Shown here in pieces: positions 50,325 through 58,760 of a stretch of DNA of 64,000 nucleotides. The notes under the pieces were generated by a model, which saw nothing but the letters and a program-made list of their open reading frames with translations, was not told the DNA's origin and ran no database searches. This DNA is from Aphrophora alni (lineage: Eukaryota; Arthropoda; Insecta; Hemiptera; Aphrophoridae), in NCBI GenBank assembly GCA_963513935.1, contig OY740774.1, positions 91,661,093 through 91,725,092 of the forward strand, written 5' to 3'. The position numbers were made by a program, and so were the translations under genes. Each line of letters opens with the position of its first letter. The first letter of the stretch is position 1.

Positions 50325-52866
50325 TACAACGAAAAAACTCTACCTTTTTTAGAGTCAGACTAATTACGCCCCCTATCTTAATTAATACGTAACAGTCTCG
50401 AATCCTGAGATTTTTAGCCTACAGGATTCGTTCTCGCGTGACAAAAAGAATAAATTATCCAATCCACTGGAAGTTTTTGGCTTACTATCTTGCTGGCCTG
50501 GATTGAATAACTTCTTCGATAATTTGAGTTGCCCCAAATTACCGGTACCCCCCTTTTTATTTACGACTTCCAGAAACTGTATTTATGATTACCCTATTTC
50601 TCAGGGAGAACACGAATTTACTTTACTTTCGAATTTTAATCTCGCTGGTGTGTCCTTAGGAATACCTTTTTGATACAATATATTTTACCCTTTTTTATAA
50701 TCACAAACCTGAAAATATAGCATATATATGTGTGACCAATTCTAAATAAAACACAGATTTAGAGGAAAAATGAAAAAATTAATTCTTTTAATTAACTGAA
50801 ATAAAACAACTGAAATAATAAACTTGACACAAGTCAACAAAATAAAATCAAACAATTTCTCTAATAAAACTAATGGATAATAACTAAATATTTCTCTTTT
50901 GAGCAGAAGGCAATTACTTATGAATTTCTTACAATTGATATATAGAAAACAAAAATTTCTATTATTTCTGAATTTAAATTATTTCATTTATTAAATTTAT
51001 TTATTGAAAAGATTTTTATTCACACATGATTTTGACATTTTATCTAATATATTCATTTAATTACACACAAAAAAAAAATTTATCTCAGGAAAATCAGTGA
51101 GACTCTAAAATCGGGCCAATTTTGCCCTTTAAAAAAGGAAATTTGGATTTTCTCAGACCTTGTCCGCCGTGTTGTCGATCCTGAGTCCTGAGATGCTGAT
51201 GGTCCTCTGGTGTCTGGTTGGTTGAATTTCGATTAAAGTTGTCCTATAGTTTCTCCATGGAGTTCAGAAGGCTGGCTGGTTGTTCGAATCTATTCCCTTC
51301 TATCGCTCTCGCTGACGCTGTTTTAATACGTTGGCATTGTAACACTTAAACTTCTTCAAACTATTTTTTAAAAGAGACGTTCGGGCATAATCACCCCTTA
51401 CACTTGTTCAACTAATTTTTCATGAGAGCCCTGTCGGGCATAATCACCCCTAGCAACTGTTTCCACCAATTTTTTAAGAGAGACCTCTATGAGATTTGTG
51501 CGGCTCTTTTTATAGCCAAAAACTATCGTATATCGATACCAATTTTTTTCCCTCACTGGACCGATACGATAGTTCCATTTATGATGTATTTCTATGCAAT
51601 TTCTTGATTATTTTTGGTGTAGGTGGTTCTGTTATTTATTATTAATTTATTTGTTATGTTTACTGTTTTTAAATTGTCCTTTTTAATCACTTTGTTCTAA
51701 TTAATCCTTTAATTTATTTTTGCTGTAAGTTGGTATCTTAACTCCGCCTCTAACTACGTCACTTATCCTTGAACATTTAAACCCTGCAACTTGCAACTGG
51801 CTGATGAAAAAATCTTCATTGTTTTCCTTTTAATTGTCTATAACACTTTTCCTAACAGTTTTTGCGTTTTTTCGTAACCGGTGTATTGTAGCTCTCGACC
51901 ACGGCAATTTCCCGCACTTCGAATGACATTTCTCGGACTATTCATTCGCCTTCAATAGCTTACGTAAGAATTTGCGTAATTTCCAGTTTTTAATTCTTAC
52001 ACCTTTAAAGTTTTTTCTTTCAAACTTTGTAACTTTGCTTATTTCGTAATTTAAACGCACTAGCCGTGATAACACAATTCTACGACTTCTGGTAGTGATG
52101 TAATCCCGTGCATATTTTCACACCTTTGGGTTTGGGGTTTATTTATTAACTGATTTTCCTGAAATTTACACAATCTTTAGATATTAGGTTTTAAACTCTT
52201 TTTGCAAAATTTCCACTTCTTATCTTTTTTCCTTTTCATAATATAGCGTAAAAACCATAACTCTTTTGTTTTACTCAAATTTATATTTTTAATCATTAAT
52301 TATAGTATAACTTTATTCATTTAATTACTTCTATACAATCCTTTTTTCAAAATTTATTTTTATTTACTTTTATTAGCTTTTATACTTAACCTTTTCTGCT
52401 AACTTTTTAAATATCAATTTTTTCCAAATTTTATTAAGAATACTTTCATCTTAAAATTACATTGTATTTTCAAAAATATCAAGGTTTGTTAATTTTTATT
52501 AATTTTGAAAAATTTTAAATTCTTCATTTAACGATGCCGTAACGTCTGTTAGTTAATATGAAATAACAGTACTAGATATGTATTGCATACGACTTGTATT
52601 ACAACTACATATCCTTATATATTATTATTTCACATTTTCAAAATTCATAAAAAATGATTTTTCAATTCAAAATCCGCCGACATAGGAATTTACCGTTAGA
52701 ACAAGTCGGTAAGATTTGACCTTGGACCATTTCATAGTCCAATCTCACCGACCGGCTATAAGCAGTAAAAAGTTCTACAAAACATCCAAACCTTGCATTG
52801 GGATTATTTTTTGATATTTTTCTTTTTTAACCAAAATATAACCCCATACAACGAATTTCCGTTGTA
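50325..52866 (-). repeat. 3' LTR (left in the window)
   Basis: It begins TACAACG and ends CGTTGTA, a 7-bp inverted repeat rather than the usual TG...CA. Within it, a GGGCATAATCACCCCT block occurs twice about 50 bp apart (51384 and 51437), and a hairpin-like stretch lies at 52708-52757. The final TACAACG...CGTTGTA at 52847-52866 forms a second small terminal hairpin. The 61-codon frame at 51422-51607 is repeated in the other LTR simply because the LTRs are copies. In reverse orientation this LTR would supply the polyadenylation site. Confidence 0.95.
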
Positions 52867-52878
52867 GCTCCCTCCTTA
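52867..52878 (-). other. Polypurine tract
   Basis: Reverse strand AAGGAGGGAG (52868-52877), followed by one C and then the LTR. This is the purine run that primes plus-strand DNA synthesis. Confidence 0.8.
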
Positions 52879-53920
52879 TGTCAGCCACGTTGAAATATCT
52901 CAATATTTCATGAGTTATGACATAACATACGATACCCCATATTTAAACTCCCACAATCTTCAAAATTAATCTCACCTTGATCCCTGTCCTGCCTTTTCTG
53001 CTCCTAGATTTCTAACATAATACATGATACATCTTTATATTATACATTAATTCATGACATTTTATTTATAATATTAATTGATTGTTTATAATTGTTTTTA
53101 ATTGTTTTTCTTATAATTATTCAATTCACTTCACTTTTTCACACTATATTGGGACCTAACACTTTCCTGAGATAACTTGACATTATATAATCTCCATACC
53201 CTAACTTCTGGCTAATTTCGATTAATAACAAAGTTACCCCAGTCAAAACGTTTTAATTTCAATTTTAATTTTAACTAATTTACTGTTTTCCCTTAGTCAA
53301 CTTACCCCTTTTTTTTTTACTTATTTATTATTATTAAAAATTTTTTATTTTTATTTTAAATTATTTACTTTTTCTCAATAATTTCTTGTTAGGTTTTTTC
53401 GTCTGAACTCGCTGAATCCAATGATGTAACACTTAATCTGGTCCTGATTTTAATTACAACTTTTCTCTGTTGTGATTTCGTATAATTGTCGACATTCCAT
53501 TCCCTTTGTATTCCTGCGACCTTGTTCCGTTAGCCGACTGACAGTAGACATCCTAAGTCAATATTGTCTTCCTTGACCTAGTCAACACAACCTTGCTTCC
53601 GTTACTCATTGAATCTAAATATTATGTTTTTTATCTGCTTACGGTTTCATTCATTAGGGCTGGTTTCCCGTTCTGACATCAAACCTGTTTTTAGTATGCC
53701 TCTGGATACTTAATTTAGTCTTGCAGCATGTTAAATCCATTAACCTATTATTTTTATTTATTATTCAGCTTGATTTTACTATATCTTGGATTTTCTTATA
53801 ACTATTAGTCATTTTCTTTTTAAACGTTGTATGCTTATATTTCTTTTTACATTTATACAGGGTTTTCATAATTCATGTCCTATCCTAAACACCTGTTTAT
53901 TTTTACTTTATTTTTAAATT
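52879..53920 (-). other. Non-coding interior between pol and 3' LTR
   Basis: About 1 kb without an open frame over 60 codons. An envelope gene, if ever present, is not recognisable. The stretch is AT-rich and T-heavy on the forward strand. Confidence 0.6.
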
Positions 53921-54046
53921 TTATGCTCCATAGTAGATTCGTAAATCCTTTATATCATATTTCCCTTTAATTTTATTATTGTTTATATTTTTTACAATGA
54001 AAGTCTTACTACCTAATTTATTTACAATTTCAAATGGACCAGTATT
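53921..54046 (-). pseudogene. Integrase C-terminal fragment
   Basis: In its own frame, TGPFEIVNKLGSKTFIV is followed by about 20 residues ending RIYYGA and a TAA at 53921-53923. TGPF.IV..LG..TF is the usual small beta-barrel start of Gypsy integrase C-terminal domains. It abuts the zinc-finger fragment directly, so the catalytic core between them has been deleted. Confidence 0.7.
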
Positions 54047-54323
54047 TTAGAATTTCTATTATTTTTCTAAATAAATCCTTACAGCTAAACATATTTTTCA
54101 TCATGTAATATAATTTGTTCCTTCCCAGGTGTCCATAAGCCTTATGTATCTCCATTATTAATTCCGTCTCTATTTCTGATGGAATCACTAATTTCCATCG
54201 GTTTGTTCCATATTTGTATAACAATCCATTTTTAACTCTGTAACTTCTATTATAATTATTTATATTACGTTTAATATTACTGCATTCTAAATTTTCGTCA
54301 TGTTTAAGTGCAAAGTTTTGTAT
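54030..54323 (-). pseudogene. Pol linker and integrase zinc-binding fragment
   Basis: An open frame from about 54323, QNFALKHDENLECSNIKR onward, carries NGLLYKYGTNRWKLVIP and then EIHKAYGHLGRNKLYYMMK. This matches the linker and first half (the two His) of the H2C2 zinc-binding domain of Gypsy-type integrases. The two Cys and the whole DDE core are missing; the frame ends shortly after in LKYWSI. The upstream side joins directly to the end of the RT fragment, so RT thumb and RNase H are also missing. Confidence 0.75.
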
Positions 54324-54336
54324 TTAATATTGTAAT

Positions 54337-55191
54337 TTAACTTTTCTCCTGGCAAAATAAAGTTTTCTTTGGATTAATGGTAAGGCCGCCATCTTGAAAC
54401 TTTTGAAATATTTCTTCCAGATGTTGTAAGTGTTCTTCGAAGGTTTCTGACAAACATATCAAGTCGTCGACGTAGCTAAGAGTAAATTCTTCCACCTTGT
54501 GTCCTAGTGTCAAATCAACCGCTCTTACTAAAGCAGCCATTGAATTCTGTAACCCGAATGGAACTACTTTGAAATTATATACTTTATTCTCAAAAAGGAA
54601 TCCTGTAAATTGTTTTGACTCTTCTGACAGCGGTATTTGCCAAAAGCTCGAGGTTAGGTCAATTTTACTAATGTATTTTTTACTTCGACCCTTCCGGAGA
54701 ATATCTTCCATTGGTGGTGCACTTTCATAATCGGGTACTATCAGCTGATTTAACTTTCGGGCATCCATGCACAGACGGATGGACGAGTCTGGCTTTACCA
54801 CTACGACCATGGGGTTGATATATTGCGTTCGCGACCTTTCAATAATTCCATATTTTAACATGTGATCAATTTCTTCCCTTACTTGCTTTCTATAATTTAA
54901 TGGAATTGGATAGTTCCTATTTACAAATGTTTTATCCGATCCTAATTTAAGCTCATGTTCCTATTTATTAGACAACCCTGGAATTTCAAAAAAAATACTT
55001 TGGTATTTATTTATTAAATTTTGTAATTGTATTTCCTCTTGCGCTGTAAGAATAGTGTTATGTGAATAGTCGACTGAAACATTTCTTACTTACCACCCTT
55101 TGTTAGGGTTCGGTTGTTTGTTATCGCTCGACCGTCTACTCTGGACTCTAACCACTTTCTCTTTTCCTAACGGTATGAGCTGAATACCGTC
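54337..55191 (-). pseudogene. pol: Reverse transcriptase, fingers and palm, interrupted
   Basis: One frame runs from 55191 to the stop at 54337, broken by stops at 55090-55092 and 54961-54963. The downstream 174 codons from the ATG at 54861 include IIERS..QYINP, SIRLCMDARKLN, motif A KIDLTSSFWQIPL (Asp 68), motif B VVPFGLQNSM and motif C YVDD (130-133). The three catalytic Asp residues are intact. Upstream, between the stops, PIPLNYRKQVREEI is the normal run-in to a Gypsy RT. It ends at NPKKTLFCQEK, where FLGH and the thumb would follow, then jumps to integrase-side sequence. This frame is +1 relative to the protease ORF, which may be mutation. Not functional. Confidence 0.9.
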
Positions 55192-57061
55192 TTAAATTTG
55201 TCTTCAGTTTCACGTGTGTTCTGTGATAATTCGGACTAAATTTAACACTATAATTTTGCTTGTTTTTATGCGAAGTACTCTTATTACTATTATTCAAATT
55301 ACTTTTATTGTTTCTTCCTTTGTTTAATTTAATTTTACTACGCGATTTATTATTACTTATAGAATTTTTTACTTGTATGTGGAAATCTTCTTTGTGACGT
55401 AGATTTTCTTGTCTGTCCGTCGTGGTGTGTCGTCTTCGGGTTTCGTCAACATCGGTTGTGTCTTCTTCCTTAGAAATAGATAATTCTGGATTACAATTAT
55501 CTGTTTCGTTTATTTTAGTGGATAGTGTTTTTAGTGATTTTGTGTTACAAGTGTGGTTTTTGGATCTAGTTTTATTTTCACGCGCGTCGATAGACATTCC
55601 AGGCAGTACCTTTATCCTACTCTGCATGTCCTTATTATTATATTTTTTATTTAATTGCTTATTCGTCGATTTATTTTTATTTAATTCCATATTCGTCGAT
55701 TTATATTTATTTAATTTATTTTTCTTTTCTTCCTCCGATAAGTATCCCATTCCCTTGAATATCTTATCTCCTTCTTTATTAACTAGGACCCTGACCGACT
55801 CCTGCATACACTGTTCGGGATTGTCACGTTCTGGTAGTCTCATCCGGTTTTCTATCCACATTTTATCTCTCTCCCTCCCTCTTATCAAAGTTTGTTGATT
55901 TTTATTATTAACCAACACTTTGTTATTTGCTGTATTTTTTAATATGCCTTCGGGTTGAATCCTTTTGTTCACATTTATCCCCTTAACATTATTTTTAAAA
56001 TATACAGAATCCTTTTTAAAATTTTTTTCTTCTAATTGACTTTTTGTTTCTTCTAATTTTTCATAATATATTACTACTTCCTCCTTTTCCACATACAGTT
56101 TTATATATCGCTCTTCCATATTAATTTTAGCTTTTAATTCGTACAATACATCACATCCTATTATTATTCTGGACCTTAAATTTTTTACAATTAATAATTT
56201 TAATTCAATTTCCACTTCTTTTATTTTAATTGATATCATAATCTGTTTATTTATTTTATATGGTTTACTTTTAACTGCAGTTACGATTTCCACCCCAGTT
56301 ACAGGGAGTTCCAAAATTTCAAGCCCTTCTTTCTTTAACATTAAATATAATTCTTCACTAATTAGTGAAATTTCGGCTCCTGTATCTATTTCTACCATAA
56401 CTACATTGTTTCCTAGATTTACGGGTATTTTAGGAGTTTCCTCAATCGGTTTTTTTTTTAAGAAATATTTTTTATCTTTTTCTAATAAATCCCCTCGTAA
56501 ATCTAAATGCAATCCTCCGACACACAGTTTAGATGTTTCCTGCGGACTCGGGATTAGTTTTTCCTCTACAATTTGTTTTGTAGAGACCGAAGCGCCCCTA
56601 TCTCGCACTCCGTAGTGGAAGCCGCCTTTCTCTTTCGTTATTTTCGAATTAAAATTAGAGTTCGTGGTTGGTTTGTAAACTGGTGGTTCAACATTATGAC
56701 GCAGATTGTCTCCTGACGTTACATAACTCGATTGTTTACTTTTATTTTCTAGTTGATTTTCCCTAGAATCACATCTATTTTTAATTTTTGACTCGAATGT
56801 TAACGATTGACTTTTATTATTTTGTTTACTCCCCCCTAAACTATTAGTAGAGTCGTAAACGCGATAATTTGGTTTCTTGCTTCCTCCTATTTTATTATTT
56901 TTATTATGATGAACGGTTTGTTCATATTCTAAATTTTCTTTATTAATTTTTTCATTGTTTATTAAATTTCTACTTTGTTTATTATTTATTATTTTATCCG
57001 CAGCCTTAGTGTAATCCGATGGTCTATTAGGTGTCAAAAAGGCCTCTTTTATCCATTTAAA
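55148..57061 (-). CDS. Pro ORF: retroviral-type aspartic protease with long Asn/Lys-rich tail
   Basis: An open frame of about 638 codons with no ATG at its start. It overlaps the end of gag in the -1 frame and is most simply read as a gag-pro fusion made by frameshifting at 57055-57061. Counting from 57037, residues 1-200 are polar and disordered in appearance. Residues 205-315 are a retropepsin domain with the catalytic DTGAEISLIS (Asp 218) and the second signature IIIGCDVL (291-298). Residues 330-629 are Asn/Lys/Ser-rich, with tandem KSTN..LNKN-like units around 440-470, and lack any recognised domain. Such a 300-residue stretch between protease and RT is unusual for Gypsy elements. The frame has no stops, consistent with recent selection. 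Confidence 0.85.
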   Translation of the reverse strand, partial: FKWIKEAFLTPNRPSDYTKAADKIINNKQSRNLINNEKINKENLEYEQTVHHNKNNKIGGSKKPNYRVYDSTNSLGGSKQNNKSQSLTFESKIKNRCDSRENQLENKSKQSSYVTSGDNLRHNVEPPVYKPTTNSNFNSKITKEKGGFHYGVRDRGASVSTKQIVEEKLIPSPQETSKLCVGGLHLDLRGDLLEKDKKYFLKKKPIEETPKIPVNLGNNVVMVEIDTGAEISLISEELYLMLKKEGLEILELPVTGVEIVTAVKSKPYKINKQIMISIKIKEVEIELKLLIVKNLRSRIIIGCDVLYELKAKINMEERYIKLYVEKEEVVIYYEKLEETKSQLEEKNFKKDSVYFKNNVKGINVNKRIQPEGILKNTANNKVLVNNKNQQTLIRGRERDKMWIENRMRLPERDNPEQCMQESVRVLVNKEGDKIFKGMGYLSEEEKKNKLNKYKSTNMELNKNKSTNKQLNKKYNNKDMQSRIKVLPGMSIDARENKTRSKNHTCNTKSLKTLSTKINETDNCNPELSISKEEDTTDVDETRRRHTTTDRQENLRHKEDFHIQVKNSISNNKSRSKIKLNKGRNNKSNLNNSNKSTSHKNKQNYSVKFSPNYHRTHVKLKTNLRRYSAHTVRKRESG

Positions 57062-58317
57062 TTCCTAGGCGAGTTAGGATGGTTTTTTGATGGACCAGGT
57101 TTCGAAAGGTTTGGAGGTCGAGGTTTATTTTGGGTGTCACCATAGGATCTCTGGTTAGGGTTATTAGGTAAGGTTTTGGTTTGCCTATTATCCCTCTCCG
57201 GATTGGAATTCCAGTTTCCCCTACGCGATTCCTCCATCGTATCGACACTAGTTAGAAACGTGAGTGCTTCTTGAATATTATCCATGGGTTTCCCCATACT
57301 AGTCATTCTAATATTCTCCCTAAAATGCTGCATGATCGTGAAAATTAAATATTTTTCCGGGATAGGTGGTTCTAAATCCCTGGCTTTATTTATCAGTAAA
57401 CACAAATATTCGGCTTTGGTCATACTTCCGTTTTCAAAAAATTTCCCATATTCAATTTTATTTCGAACAATTTTTTGAGATTGCAAGTTCCAATAGTGAT
57501 CTATAAACAGTTTCTTAAAGTCACTATAACCCATATCCGCGGTTTTCACTACATTCCACCATAACTCAGCATTTGATCTTAAATGACGTTCAACAACCTT
57601 TAATTTTTCCTTATCTTCCATTCCCACTTGAATTTCTTCTAACAAATTTTCTATCTGCCTAATAAACTGCATGGGCCTTTCCTTAGGATTACCCCAAAAC
57701 TCAACTTTTACATTTTCATTATCTATTCTATTTATTATTATATTTCTGCTACTAATTCCCCCTAAATTTATTTCCCCTACTTTTTTATCAATAATTCTAA
57801 CTTTATTTTCCAACAATTTATTATCTTTTTCCAATTTATCTACTTTAGAATTTACTACTTTACTATTCTCAGCTAATGATTCAATTTTACTATTAACTTC
57901 TCTAAACTCCCCCTCCACTTCAGCTTTAAAAACCTCTTGTTGAGCCGCATTATTAGCTACTTCTGATTCTATTCCCTGAACTCTCCCTTCTATTTTATTC
58001 CAGAGTGCCCTTCTTTCTTCTCTTTCCTGTTGTCTTTCTCTGCTCTCCTTCTCCCTTTCTCTGCTCTCCTTCTCCCTCCATTCCTTATCTCTCTTGTCCC
58101 TTATTTCATTTTCCTTTTCTCTTAACGCCCTTTCTTCTTTATCTCTCTTATCCCTCATTTCATTTTCCTTTTCTCTTAACGCCCTTTCTTCTAGCCTTTC
58201 TTTTTCTCTTAACGCCCTTTCCTCTTGTTTCTCTTTTTCTCTTAACGCCCTTTCATCTTTTTCTCTCTTTTCCAAGTAGGCCATTAACGATTTAGTTTCT
58301 TGAGACTTTTCCGCCAT
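57049..58317 (-). CDS. gag: Gag structural protein
   Basis: 422 codons, ATG at 58315-58317 in a good context (A at -3, G at +4), stop at 57049-57051. Residues 12-110 are a highly charged helical segment with four near-repeats of EERALREKE and two of MRDKRDKE-like units. Residues 120-182 continue as a predicted coiled coil (heptad-like K/L/E). Residues 205-365 look like a Ty3/Gypsy retrotransposon capsid domain: FWGNPKERPMQFIRQIENLL, then RHLRSNAELWW, then FKKLFIDHYW. The tail 366-422 is Asn/Pro/Arg-rich. No CCHC zinc knuckle is present. Gag would form the particle and bind RNA, here probably through its basic tail. The first gene of the element; the protease ORF follows in the -1 frame. Confidence 0.9.
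   Translation of the reverse strand: MAEKSQETKSLMAYLEKREKDERALREKEKQEERALREKERLEERALREKENEMRDKRDKEERALREKENEIRDKRDKEWREKESREREKESRERQQEREERRALWNKIEGRVQGIESEVANNAAQQEVFKAEVEGEFREVNSKIESLAENSKVVNSKVDKLEKDNKLLENKVRIIDKKVGEINLGGISSRNIIINRIDNENVKVEFWGNPKERPMQFIRQIENLLEEIQVGMEDKEKLKVVERHLRSNAELWWNVVKTADMGYSDFKKLFIDHYWNLQSQKIVRNKIEYGKFFENGSMTKAEYLCLLINKARDLEPPIPEKYLIFTIMQHFRENIRMTSMGKPMDNIQEALTFLTSVDTMEESRRGNWNSNPERDNRQTKTLPNNPNQRSYGDTQNKPRPPNLSKPGPSKNHPNSPRNLNG
57055..57061 (-). promoter_or_regulatory. Putative -1 ribosomal frameshift site T TTA AAT
   Basis: The heptamer fits X XXY YYZ in the gag frame, two codons before the gag stop (GGA TAA). A -1 slip here continues directly into the protease frame with no intervening stop, and that frame is closed just upstream by a stop at 57065-57067. 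A downstream pseudoknot was not examined. Confidence 0.75.
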
Positions 58318-58742
58318 TTTGTTTTTTATTTATTTTATTTAATCTTAAGAAATTTATTAATAATTTTTTTTTTTTCTGATTCTATCTTTATTTAATTTGT
58401 TTATTTTAATCTTTCTATTTTTTATACCCGAATTTAATTATTTTTATTATTATTATTTTTTATTTACTTCACTCCCTCCCAAATTATACAACCAACACAG
58501 ATCACCAGAATTTAAGGTATGTAGTATACTTATAAACTATACATCTTATATTAAGCATACACATGTAGGTAAAATATACTGTGTCCGTATTCTTTGAAGC
58601 CTAGCCTAATTTTCCCAAACAGCAGCTACACTATACAATGCAAACAACCAGTCCGTATTACTTGTCAATAGCACGTACTAATCGCTTACCCTGTACTTTT
58701 TATAACTACTAATTTAAAAACAATTATTCGGGCTTCACCGTA
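58318..58742 (-). other. 5' leader of the LTR element
   Basis: About 425 bp between the primer binding site and the gag ATG, without coding content. A packaging signal would be expected here but cannot be recognised from sequence. Confidence 0.6.
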
Positions 58743-58751
58743 TGGGCGCCA
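58743..58751 (-). other. Primer binding site
   Basis: Reverse strand TGGCGCCCA, nine bases inside the 5' LTR. TGGCGCCC is the usual core of tRNA-Lys-type sites, but the following bases (TACGGTGAAG) do not fit a tRNA that I know, so the primer is uncertain. Confidence 0.7.
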
Positions 58752-58760
58752 TCTTCTATC

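Noticed and set aside
51422..51607. 61-codon ORF present twice, identical at 59858-60043
   Set aside because: The duplication is explained by the two LTR copies. The strand is opposite to the element and no domain is visible.
52879..53920. Envelope gene in the LTR element
   Set aside because: No open frame, signal peptide or transmembrane pattern could be found in this stretch on the element strand.
55422..55898. 158-codon forward ORF opposite the protease ORF
   Set aside because: Antisense shadow of the Asn/Lys-rich tail. The reverse frame carries the retropepsin motifs and is longer.
58005..58295. Forward Phe/Leu/Ser-rich ORFs opposite gag
   Set aside because: Antisense of the EERALREKE repeats; the apparent repeats mirror the Gag coiled coil.
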